From contig DGRT01000109.1 of assembly GCA_002391105.1 (NCBI GenBank), positions 1-7,155 of the forward strand: a DNA stretch of 7,155 nucleotides. Direction: 5' to 3'. Positions 1-6,177 of the stretch are shown piece by piece. Source of the stretch: Lachnospiraceae bacterium UBA4381. Its GTDB lineage: Bacteria; Bacillota; Clostridia; Lachnospirales; Lachnospiraceae. Positions within the stretch are counted from its first letter, which is position 1. Each line of letters opens with the position of its first letter. Position numbers and translations under genes: made by a program. The notes beneath the pieces are model-generated. The model worked only from the letters and a program-made list of their open reading frames with translations. It was not told the DNA's origin and ran no database searches.

Positions 1-725
1 TCGTCTTCGCCATAGACCGGCATCTCATAGTCGCCTACTACACCACCGTCCCTGAGATAGAGCACTCTCGTTCCTCTGAGGGCAGTTTTAAGATCATGTG
101 TTACCATTACTATGGACTGTCCATTCTTATGTACTTCTGAGAAGATATCCAGTACATCCCTTGACGCCGCCGAGTTAAGCTGTCCTGTAGGCTCATCTGC
201 AAAGAGTATCTTAGGATCGTTTATTATGGCTCTTACTATTCCGACTCTCTGTGCCTCGCCACCTGACAACTGATTCGGATATTTCTTCCAGTCTTCTTCT
301 GAAAGTCCAACCTTCTTAAGTAAGTCTTTTGCTTTCTGTACAAGTTCCGGTGAATTCTTCTGTACTATCAGTGCTCCGGTGAGTACATTATCGAGAACTG
401 TCTGATTCTCCAGAAGATATATACTCTGAAATACAAATCCGCAGTTACCACGTCTGAATACTGCAAGCTCGTCATTTGAGTAGTCCTGTATCTCTGTATC
501 TCCAAAGAATACCTTTCCCATACTCGGCTTATCCATACCGGACAGCGCATAGAGAAGTGTTGACTTTCCCGATCCTGACGAACCCATGATAACTGTGAAA
601 TCTCCTTCCCTTATTTCGAGATCCAGATTCTTTATTACATGCTGCTGCACGCCGCCATTTGAAAATGATTTGCACAGCTTTTCAGTTCTTAATACGCTTT
701 TTCCTTCCGAATTAAAAGAAACCAT
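1..725 (-). CDS. LolD/MacB-type ABC transporter ATP-binding protein (3' end outside the window)
   Basis: This is the cytoplasmic ATPase subunit of an ABC transporter; 241 codons are visible and the frame is still open at base 1. All nucleotide-binding motifs are present: Walker A GSSGSGKST (residues 48-56), Q-loop Q100 in FVFQ, signature LSGGE (153-157), Walker B ILFADE (173-178) with catalytic E178, and H-loop H210 in VTHD. The DEPTG wording and a length close to 230-250 residues place it in the LolD/MacB/SalX group, whose members pair with FtsX/MacB-like permeases for lipoprotein, peptide or antimicrobial handling. The D-loop reads GQLNS, with Asn where LDS usually has Asp. The ATG at 725 is preceded by a purine-rich stretch (GGACGGAAAG), and a stop codon lies 14 codons upstream in frame. 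It lacks the C-terminal regulatory domain region of MalK/MsmK ATPases, so it is probably not the motor of the sugar importer in this window. The partner permease should lie just beyond base 1. Family certain, substrate unknown. Confidence 0.93.
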   Translation of the reverse strand, partial: MVSFNSEGKSVLRTEKLCKSFSNGGVQQHVIKNLDLEIREGDFTVIMGSSGSGKSTLLYALSGMDKPSMGKVFFGDTEIQDYSNDELAVFRRGNCGFVFQSIYLLENQTVLDNVLTGALIVQKNSPELVQKAKDLLKKVGLSEEDWKKYPNQLSGGEAQRVGIVRAIINDPKILFADEPTGQLNSAASRDVLDIFSEVHKNGQSIVMVTHDLKTALRGTRVLYLRDGGVVGDYEMPVYGED

Positions 726-807
726 ATATACTTTCCGTCCTTTCTGAAAATGGCCTATAGCCTTTTATTTCATCTGAAACAAGTATATACGGTTTCTTCC
801 TGTATTT

Positions 808-840
808 CTTTACCAAATATTTATTAAATTCTTATCAAAT
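808..840 (-). repeat. Three tandem 11-bp direct repeats, candidate regulator binding array
   Basis: Read on the minus strand, three adjoining 11-mers are ATTTGATAAGA (840-830), ATTTAATAAAT (829-819) and ATTTGGTAAAG (818-808), giving the consensus ATTTRRTAA plus two bases. A weaker fourth copy (ATCAATTAATA, 851-841) may precede them. An 11-bp period puts each copy on the same face of the helix, as in the tandem sites of OmpR/PhoB-type response regulators. The array ends 20 bp upstream of the possible -10 at 787-782 and so could drive the ABC ATPase gene. The repeats are seen directly; the regulator is inferred. The AT-rich composition raises the chance of coincidence. Confidence 0.45.
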
Positions 841-849
841 TATTAATTG

Positions 850-870
850 ATCTGTTAACCTCCTACAGAT
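850..870 (-). other. Small hairpin with AGGAGG in its loop
   Basis: On the minus strand ATCTGT (870-865) and ACAGAT (855-850) form a 6-bp stem around the 9-base loop AGGAGGTTA. The loop carries a perfect Shine-Dalgarno core, but no usable start codon follows: the nearest TTG runs into a stop within four codons. Directly 5' of it, ACATG/CATGT (886-882 and 875-871) makes another 5-bp stem. There is no U-run, so it is not a canonical terminator. It may be a 3'-end structure of the GH130 transcript or a remnant leader. Confidence 0.3.
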
Positions 871-893
871 ACATGGCGTAGCATGTCCACCCG

Positions 894-1922
894 TTATCTG
901 ATGCCAAGCTCAGTGTCGTCATTTCTTACCACACTATGCTCCTTGATATATGCAACTATTTCATCCAGTTTTGTAAATGCAAGTGATACATAACTGTCTG
1001 CACAGCCATAGTAAAGTGCAATACGTCCTGTCTCGCTGTCATGGATTGTGGCACAAGGGAAGGTTACATTTGGAACAAATCCTCTTTCCTCATACCACTC
1101 CTCAGGTGTAAGAAGGAAATTCTCACTTCTGTACTTAACTATAGATGGATTATCTATATCCAGAATGGCTCCACCGATTGAATATACATAGCCATTACAG
1201 GTACCTGCAACACCATGATAGAACAGCAGCCATCCTTCAGTTGTCTCTATAGGAGCTGCTCCTCCACCTATCTTAAGTGACTCCCACCATTCGCTGCTTC
1301 TGCCCATTACGTGACGATGCTTGCCCCAGTAGGTCATATCAGGACTCTGCGACAGGAAAATATCTCCAAATGGTGTATGTCCGCTGTCTGACGGACGACT
1401 GAGCATTACATAGTTACCATTTATTCTTCTTGGGAACAGAACTGCATTTCTGTTAAATGGGATAAATGGATTCTCGATTCTTGTAAATGTCTTAAAATCC
1501 GTAGTCTTGGCTATTCCTATAGAAGCTCCATAAAAGTCCTGGCACCACATTGTATAATATGTATCCTCAACCTTTACAAGTCTGGGATCATAAGCATAGA
1601 TTGGCTGAAATGGTTCTCCGTCCTCATTTACAAACCGGATAGGCTCTTCCTCGATATTCCAGTGGATAGCATCCTCACTTCTGCCAAAGTAGATCATGGA
1701 TACACCATTTCTCTGTTCGCCTCTGAATACTCCGACAAATGCGCCCTCATAAGGCATTACAGCACTGTTGAAGATTCTTGCCACATTTTCCACAGGGTTT
1801 CTGTCGATGATAGGATTCTCACTATATCTCCAGATTGGAGCCCCCTTGATAACTCCTTCAGGTCTGTCCTGCCAGGGCATATTAGGAACTGCAGGACTGT
1901 TTAGTATCTTAATCTCTGACAT
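894..1922 (-). CDS. GH130 beta-mannoside phosphorylase, probably beta-1,4-manno-oligosaccharide type
   Basis: This 342-residue protein has no signal peptide, so it should act in the cytoplasm. GH130 enzymes form a five-bladed beta-propeller and use inorganic phosphate to release alpha-mannose 1-phosphate from the non-reducing end of beta-mannosides, saving one ATP over hydrolysis. Family landmarks are WRYSENPII (31-39), FNSAV (51-55), YDPR (111-114) with D112 at the expected catalytic acid position, RPSDSGHTPFGDIF (176-189) with basic/His residues of the phosphate pocket, KIGGGAAP (217-224), GWLLFYHGV (230-238) and VPNVTFPC (283-290). The overall pattern resembles RaMP2-like manno-oligosaccharide phosphorylases, but mannosyl-GlcNAc or beta-1,2-mannoside specificity cannot be excluded by eye. 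The ATG at 1922 has AGAGAGG at 1937-1931, a spacing of 8 nt. It lies 63 nt after yesL with no terminator between, so the two are probably cotranscribed. Neighbouring sugar uptake genes support an oligosaccharide catabolic role. Confidence 0.9.
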   Translation of the reverse strand: MSEIKILNSPAVPNMPWQDRPEGVIKGAPIWRYSENPIIDRNPVENVARIFNSAVMPYEGAFVGVFRGEQRNGVSMIYFGRSEDAIHWNIEEEPIRFVNEDGEPFQPIYAYDPRLVKVEDTYYTMWCQDFYGASIGIAKTTDFKTFTRIENPFIPFNRNAVLFPRRINGNYVMLSRPSDSGHTPFGDIFLSQSPDMTYWGKHRHVMGRSSEWWESLKIGGGAAPIETTEGWLLFYHGVAGTCNGYVYSIGGAILDIDNPSIVKYRSENFLLTPEEWYEERGFVPNVTFPCATIHDSETGRIALYYGCADSYVSLAFTKLDEIVAYIKEHSVVRNDDTELGIR

Positions 1923-1985
1923 TATTCTAACCTCTCTTTATACTGAAATTTATTTACTGATATTTAATATATGATGTACTAACCG

Positions 1986-2618
1986 TTACAAAGTGTAATA
2001 CCAGATATCCTCTTCTCCCTCTTCAGGCTTTTTCATAAATTTCTTAAGAATATACTCCATCGGATATGTAAAGAGATACATATATACCCCCGGAAGAATA
2101 ACCACTGCCCAGGGCATAAGCCATATGGCAGCTGCCATAAGCCCTGCCACTATCACACACAGCATAGTTATGGGAAGAAATCTGAAAGCTGATACAAAAG
2201 CCATAAAGGTCAGCTCCTTTACGCTTTTGTCAAATCTGGAGAGCATCGGAGGAAAATATATCGTAGCAAATATGATCAGTACCGCTATACCGGTTAGTAT
2301 TATGAAAAGCGAATCATTAAGCGAGCTTCTGTTGTTATATACATAGAATATATCCAGCGAAAGTACCAGAAAGCATATCACATACACCAGTCCCGGTAAG
2401 AGTGCCTGCTTAAGATTCTGTCTGAAGCTGTGAAAGAATTCCCTTAGCATATATCCGCTTCCTGCCCTCACAACCTTTGCCATAGTATAATAGGCTGCCG
2501 TTGTGGAGGCTGCTATAGTTATAAGCGGAAGTGAACATATGAACCAGATTATTCCTATAATGATTATGTCAAATACTACTGACAGAATCCTCGATAATTT
2601 TCCATCTGGTGAAAACAC
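1986..2618 (-). CDS. yesL: YesL family (DUF624) integral membrane protein
   Basis: This is a 210-residue membrane protein of the YesL/DUF624 family, whose biochemical role is unknown but which very often sits beside CUT1 sugar importers and glycosidase genes in Firmicutes. The N-terminal FSPDGKL, followed by a hydrophobic helix ending SLPLITIAAS, matches the family opening. About five membrane segments are visible (numbering from the upstream ATG at 2627): 20-40, 76-95, 106-127, 150-170 and 172-194, then a charged tail KKPEEGEED. The start is debatable. The ATG at 2627 lies only 1 nt from the AAGGAG at 2634-2629, too close for initiation. The in-frame GTG at 2618 has a 10-nt spacing and gives an N-terminus closer to family members, so I chose it. 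It has its own promoter (2675-2646) and is followed by the GH130 gene, which suggests a joint role in using the imported glycoside. Family confident; function unknown. Confidence 0.85.
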   Translation of the reverse strand: MFSPDGKLSRILSVVFDIIIIGIIWFICSLPLITIAASTTAAYYTMAKVVRAGSGYMLREFFHSFRQNLKQALLPGLVYVICFLVLSLDIFYVYNNRSSLNDSLFIILTGIAVLIIFATIYFPPMLSRFDKSVKELTFMAFVSAFRFLPITMLCVIVAGLMAAAIWLMPWAVVILPGVYMYLFTYPMEYILKKFMKKPEEGEEDIWYYTL

Positions 2619-2645
2619 TATAAGCATTCTCCTTATGAGTTAAAA

Positions 2646-2675
2646 ATTATAATTTACTTAAATTTAGCCTGTCAT
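2646..2675 (-). promoter_or_regulatory. Sigma-A-type promoter for yesL-GH130
   Basis: On the minus strand the -35 is ATGACA (2675-2670, 5 of 6 to TTGACA) and the -10 is a perfect TATAAT (2651-2646), with an 18-bp spacer. Transcription should begin near 2639, leaving a leader of about 20 nt that includes the AAGGAG, which suits the GTG start of yesL at 2618. The -10 lies inside a perfect 12-bp palindrome, AAATTATAATTT (2644-2655), which could be an operator or chance in AT-rich DNA. It follows directly on the terminator of the upstream gene. Confidence 0.65.
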
Positions 2676-2680
2676 GGTTG

Positions 2681-2711
2681 AAAAATGACCTGCGCCAACG
2701 AATGACGCAGG
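2681..2711 (-). terminator. Intrinsic terminator after the sugar-binding protein gene
   Basis: On the minus strand CCTGCGTCA (2711-2703) pairs with TGGCGCAGG (2697-2689) around the loop TTCGT, giving a 9-bp stem with one G-T wobble. After TCA comes a run of five T (2685-2681). It lies 27 nt beyond the stop codon of the binding protein gene and should end or weaken the uptake transcript before yesL. Confidence 0.82.
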
Positions 2712-2738
2712 CCCATCTTTCATAAATCAATATCAGAA

Positions 2739-4154
2739 CTATTTAAACATCGCATCAAGTGCACTCTGCACAAGCTGCTTATTGGTCTCCTGGAACTGAG
2801 CTGCTGTCATTTCTCCGTTCAGGAGTGCAGGGAACTGATAATCAACACCGAGTGAATTCCACAGGTCAACTCCTGTCTTCTCACCACAGTAGTACATTAC
2901 ATCATAGTTCTCTTCTGTAAGAGCTGAATCATGCCACCACTCATTTACATAGTCTCTCTGCTCAAAGTCATCACCATAGTAATCCTTATAATCCTGGAAT
3001 ACTGAGTAAACAAGATATGGATCCTCAACACCTGTAGGGATGATATAAGCAGCACCACCGATATCATTCTTACGTGCATTTGTTTCTACATTTCCTGAAG
3101 GACCGATTGGCCATGGGCACCAGATCTCATCAAATCCAAGATTCTGATCTTCGTTGGCATTTGATATCCATGCCTGTGTTATCCAGCAGGCAACCTCACC
3201 ATTTACATAAGCATTCTGATTGTAATCCCAGTCATCAGCATTCCATGGATTAGCAACATGATCAACATTGTACATATTGTAGATGAAGTCAAGAACCTCA
3301 CCAACTTCCTTACTTGACATATTCTCTGTATCAGATGAAGCAACTGATGTACCATTGCTCATGCATAGATACTCGAAAAGATAATCATAACGTGAACCGA
3401 AACCATATACATCTGTTACACCATCACCATCTGTATCCTGTGTAAGAGCCTGCATATACTCCTTCCACTTATCCCAGGTCCACTCACCTCTCTCATAGAG
3501 ATCATTAGGATTCTCAAGACCGGCATCCTCAAGCATCTGCTTGTTAAATGCAAGTGTATAGGATGATCCCGGAACGGATTCTCCACCAACTACGCACATG
3601 AAGTATGTTCCGTCAACGCCATTGATATCGATAGTTCTAAGATAATTCTGATCTGTAAGGATATCAGCATCAGCAGGAAGAACCTCTTCCAGATTTGTAG
3701 CATATCCATTTACTACAGCAGGGATACCGAAGGAAGGCTCTGTAAGATAGATATCACAGTCAGGCTTTCCGGCAAGAACTGAAGTATTGATGGATTCCTG
3801 AATACCTGCATAAGTAAGATTGACATATTCTATACGAACATTATACTTCTCTTCAACAGCCTTAAGAGCATCAAAGTTCATCTGTGCAAGCTCTTCATCT
3901 GAAACAGATGGATCATCATAGATGTCTGTATTTGTGCTGTCATAATAGATATCATACCAGGTACCTATACGAATAGTTCTTGGTTCGCTGCCCTCATGTC
4001 TGGGGGTCTCGCTTGATGTAGTTGCACTTGCCGCATCATTTGATGCACTCTCTGTGCTCTCACCGGTTGATGCCGAGCCACCGCCACAGGCTGTAGCTCC
4101 AAGAAGCATTGCTAGAGATAGTCCAATGCCAATAAATTTCTTAAACTTTTTCAT
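2739..4154 (-). CDS. Sugar ABC transporter substrate-binding lipoprotein (family 1)
   Basis: This 471-residue extracellular lipoprotein would deliver oligosaccharide to a CUT1 permease pair. The N-terminus MKKFKKF plus a hydrophobic stretch ends at C23 (ATA-C lipobox, with Ala at -3 rather than the usual Leu), followed by a Gly/Ser/Thr stalk to about residue 55. The body has the family 1 pattern: VEEKYNVRIEYVNL near 100-113, a YTLAFNKQMLEDAGL segment near 199-213, WTWDKW near 225-230, and a DTDGDGVTD calcium-type loop at 240-248 followed by YGF, common in this family. Many Trp and Tyr residues fit sugar stacking. The reading frame opens farther upstream, to 4232, but the ATG at 4154 is chosen because it starts the signal peptide and has GGGAGG at 4171-4166 (11 nt spacing); earlier starts would overlap the preceding gene. 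It begins 22 nt after the repeat lipoprotein gene, so they are cotranscribed. The manno-oligosaccharide ligand is inferred only from the GH130 neighbour. Confidence 0.9.
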   Translation of the reverse strand: MKKFKKFIGIGLSLAMLLGATACGGGSASTGESTESASNDAASATTSSETPRHEGSEPRTIRIGTWYDIYYDSTNTDIYDDPSVSDEELAQMNFDALKAVEEKYNVRIEYVNLTYAGIQESINTSVLAGKPDCDIYLTEPSFGIPAVVNGYATNLEEVLPADADILTDQNYLRTIDINGVDGTYFMCVVGGESVPGSSYTLAFNKQMLEDAGLENPNDLYERGEWTWDKWKEYMQALTQDTDGDGVTDVYGFGSRYDYLFEYLCMSNGTSVASSDTENMSSKEVGEVLDFIYNMYNVDHVANPWNADDWDYNQNAYVNGEVACWITQAWISNANEDQNLGFDEIWCPWPIGPSGNVETNARKNDIGGAAYIIPTGVEDPYLVYSVFQDYKDYYGDDFEQRDYVNEWWHDSALTEENYDVMYYCGEKTGVDLWNSLGVDYQFPALLNGEMTAAQFQETNKQLVQSALDAMFK

Positions 4155-4176
4155 TATCTTATTATCCTCCCAATAA

Positions 4177-6105
4177 TTATTCTGCATCGCCTTCAGAAGC
4201 TGTAGGTGCTGCAACACCATCAGCAAGACCAATAGTTGCCCCTGTTACACTCCATGGTGTAGATGCCTCGAACTGGATACGTGTTCCCCATGTGGATACA
4301 TCATCACCGCAATACTCAGCAATCATTTCATAAGGTATCTGGCAGTTCTTTCCATCATAAGCTGCATAGCCCTGACCTGAACCATCAAAATCACCAACAC
4401 CAACTCTCATCCAGCCCGCCTGTGCATCAGGCATAACTACCCAGATCTCACCGGATTCAGATGTATACTGAATATTGATATATGAACCGGGAACAAGTGC
4501 TGCGAGAGCCTCTTCACTGAGATCAACTCCATCCTGAGCCCAGCCGTCTCCACTTACTGCTGCGCCAAGGTCGATCTGCTTATTAGTAGGAGCAAATTCG
4601 ATAGACTGACCTACACGGATACCATAAACTTCCCATGCACCGTCAGATTCACACTGCATTGTTGATCCCCACTTAGATACATCATCACCACAGTACTGTG
4701 CAAGATCCTCATATGTAACGAATGCCTTAGAACCATCAGCTACTGCATAGCCCTGACCTGAACCATCAGCATCACCTACGCCAACTCTCATCCAGCCTGC
4801 TTCACATTCGTTCATAACCAGCCACATATTTCCTGTATCAGACTTATAGCTGATCTCTACTACTGATCCCGGAACAAGTGCATCAATGATTTCCTGAGGC
4901 ATGGTAAATCCAGACTGTGCCCATCCATCAGCGCTTGTTGCAAAGCCTTCAAATACTACAGGATTAACAAGTGCATAGCTAGGAGCTGCCTGTCCAACCT
5001 TTACAGATGAAACAGTCCAGTCACCATCTGACTCACACTGCATACGAGCGCCCCACTTACTTACATCATCTCCAAGATACTGAGCGAGCTGATCAAAAGT
5101 AACCTGAGCGATATTCTTGGAAGAGTTAACATATGCATAGCCCTGACCTGAACCATCAGCATCGCCTACACCAACTCTCATCCAGCCTGCCTCTGAATCA
5201 GGCATTACAAGCCACATATTTCCTGTTGTTGAAGTATATTCGATTTCTACTACTGCACCTGGAACAAGTGCATCGATGATTTCCTGAGGCATATCGAAGC
5301 CATCCTGTGCCCATCCGGCAGCGCCTGTGGAAAATCCTTCAAAATTAACAACCTTAGTCATAGCCCACAGATGTGATCTGTCAACACCTGCTGCGAATCC
5401 GGAAGGTGAACCGAATTCTGCTGATGAATCTGCCTCCAGAGTATTGCCATCAGCATCAAGAAGTGTCAGATTATCGACAAACATGTTCTGCATTCCAACA
5501 CCCTTATCTGCGGCAACGTCCGTTTCCTTGGAGATAACGATATAGTTATCTGCACCAGCCTCAAAGCCACTTACATCCATTGCTGTTGTCTTAGGATTAG
5601 CCGTGTCAATATATACTGACCATTCATCGAGCTTGCTTTCTGCATTATCCTGTCCCGTATAAGTATATAGACGACCTGATGATGAATAGAAAGCTCCATC
5701 CGCACTTTCAGTTCCGATATCAAACTGAACCTTGGCAAGCTTTGCCACATCATCTCCCAGAAGAGCACTGACATTGATGGCAAGGAACATATTTCCTCCC
5801 TCTTTGTTAGTTACCTTCAGAGCCTTTGAGCCTCCAAAATCCTCTACTGAAAGCTCCGACTTATCTGCCCCACCGATGCTTGTGTTTACAGCGGCAAATG
5901 CGAAGTTTCCGTCCTCAAAGTCAATACTTGGAGTAGTTGCATAGGTTGGAAGCTCACCCTTAGGGGCTGATGCCTCTGTTTCTGAAGCAGTACTTTCTGC
6001 TGCCTCTGTTGCTTCTGTCGTATCAGTTGCTGCATTGCCACATGCACTTAGTGAAAGTGCCATAGCAGCCGCAAGTGCTACAACTTTTCCTTTTACCTTT
6101 CTCAC
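4177..6105 (-). CDS. Lipoprotein with N-terminal beta-sandwich-like domain and three tandem modules, probable glycan binder
   Basis: I recognise no named family for the whole 642-residue protein. The signal peptide ends in LSAC with lipidated C22, followed by an Ala/Thr/Glu stalk to about 50. Residues 58-226 look like a carbohydrate-binding beta-sandwich: an IDFEDGNFAF opening, GGSKALKVTN, and a closing MFVDNLTLLDADG strand. Three repeats follow: about 252-372, 382-500 and 509-626. Each keeps GWAQ (W265, W395, W522), ALVPG, a Trp in MWLVM or IWVVM (W298, W428, W555), GWMRVGVGD (W308, W438, W565), a D-x-DGSGQGY loop, GDDVS and a late Trp. No catalytic motif is visible. The start is GTG at 6105: an in-frame TAA directly precedes it and AGGAGG stands 8 nt upstream. 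Its position between a permease gene and the binding protein gene suggests it captures the imported glycan at the cell surface. A structural or sensing role is possible. Confidence 0.85.
   Translation of the reverse strand: MRKVKGKVVALAAAMALSLSACGNAATDTTEATEAAESTASETEASAPKGELPTYATTPSIDFEDGNFAFAAVNTSIGGADKSELSVEDFGGSKALKVTNKEGGNMFLAINVSALLGDDVAKLAKVQFDIGTESADGAFYSSSGRLYTYTGQDNAESKLDEWSVYIDTANPKTTAMDVSGFEAGADNYIVISKETDVAADKGVGMQNMFVDNLTLLDADGNTLEADSSAEFGSPSGFAAGVDRSHLWAMTKVVNFEGFSTGAAGWAQDGFDMPQEIIDALVPGAVVEIEYTSTTGNMWLVMPDSEAGWMRVGVGDADGSGQGYAYVNSSKNIAQVTFDQLAQYLGDDVSKWGARMQCESDGDWTVSSVKVGQAAPSYALVNPVVFEGFATSADGWAQSGFTMPQEIIDALVPGSVVEISYKSDTGNMWLVMNECEAGWMRVGVGDADGSGQGYAVADGSKAFVTYEDLAQYCGDDVSKWGSTMQCESDGAWEVYGIRVGQSIEFAPTNKQIDLGAAVSGDGWAQDGVDLSEEALAALVPGSYINIQYTSESGEIWVVMPDAQAGWMRVGVGDFDGSGQGYAAYDGKNCQIPYEMIAEYCGDDVSTWGTRIQFEASTPWSVTGATIGLADGVAAPTASEGDAE
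4228..5352 (-). repeat. Three in-frame tandem repeats of about 360-390 bp inside the lipoprotein gene
   Basis: The units lie at about 5352-4990, 4962-4606 and 4581-4228; the GWAQ motifs are 130 and 127 codons apart. In a hand alignment over the 61 residues from GWAQ to GQGYA, copies 1 and 2 agree at 52 positions and copies 1 and 3 at about 41. Copies 1 and 2 also share long DNA identities, for example at 4744-4773 and 5135-5164 on the plus strand, whereas copy 3 is more diverged. Linkers of 8-10 residues separate the units. Confidence 0.9.
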
Positions 6106-6131
6106 TTAATAAACCTCCTTATAATAGTTTA

Positions 6132-6145
6132 CTATATCGTTTACA
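6132..6145 (-). promoter_or_regulatory. Candidate cre / LacI-family operator
   Basis: The minus strand reads TGTAAACGATATAG, matching the CcpA cre consensus TGWAANCGNTNWCA at 9 of its 11 defined positions; the two misses are the final CA. The left half TGTAAACG is perfect. A second GTAAAC occurs 12 bp downstream (6132-6127). If transcription starts at the TATAAT at 6178-6173, the site would lie about 20-34 bp into the transcript, a place where CcpA acts as a roadblock. Confidence 0.35.
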
Positions 6146-6154
6146 TTGCTATAT

Positions 6155-6177
6155 ATAACCGGCTCAAACCGGATTAT
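6155..6177 (-). other. Intercistronic hairpin with CCGG stem
   Basis: On the minus strand ATAA-T-CCGG (6177-6169) pairs with CCGG-TTAT (6162-6155) around the loop TTTGAG, an 8-bp stem interrupted by one bulged T. No U-run follows, so it is unlikely to terminate. It could stabilise the 5' end of a processed lipoprotein/binding-protein message. The sequence can also be read as a 10-bp direct repeat of AACCGG, so protein binding is an alternative. Confidence 0.35.

Larger units (their letters stand above)
726..893 (-). promoter_or_regulatory. Regulatory gap between GH130 gene and ABC ATPase gene
   Basis: This AT-rich gap of 168 bp contains no gene. On the transcribed strand it holds, in order: two small hairpins (886-871 and 870-850) just after the GH130 stop, an array of 11-bp direct repeats (840-808), and a possible -10 element TATACT at 787-782. 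No TTGACA-like -35 stands 16-18 bp upstream of that -10, which would suit an activator-dependent promoter. Neither hairpin is followed by a U-run, so I do not call an intrinsic terminator, and read-through from the GH130 gene remains possible. Confidence 0.5.

Noticed and set aside
368..550. A 60-residue minus-strand frame inside the ABC ATPase
   Set aside because: It overlaps a certain gene in another frame and has no domain or ribosome binding site.
1..725. The ABC ATPase as the motor of the sugar importer
   Set aside because: Its motifs and length are LolD/MacB-like, it has no room for a MalK-type C-terminal regulatory domain, and it is separated from the sugar genes by its own regulatory gap.
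753..768. GGCCTATAGCC inverted repeat as a terminator
   Set aside because: Only 3 GC pairs with an adjacent mismatch; it lies just upstream of the ABC ATPase start and is too weak to call.
1662..2346. Plus-strand open frames over the GH130 and yesL genes
   Set aside because: They are antisense shadows of well-supported genes without family resemblance.
4155..4232. Upstream extension of the binding protein to 4232
   Set aside because: It would place 26 residues before an obvious lipoprotein signal peptide and overlap the upstream gene; the GGGAGG fits the ATG at 4154.
4228..5352. CRISPR or mobile-element origin of the repeats
   Set aside because: The repeats are long, in frame, separated by short coding linkers and encode a conserved protein module; there are no transposase genes or terminal inverted repeats.
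5571..5783. A 70-residue minus-strand frame inside the repeat lipoprotein gene
   Set aside because: It is out of frame with a clearly coding gene and has no supporting signal.
6155..6177. The CCGG hairpin as an intrinsic terminator
   Set aside because: The stem is short and bulged and no U-run follows on either strand.
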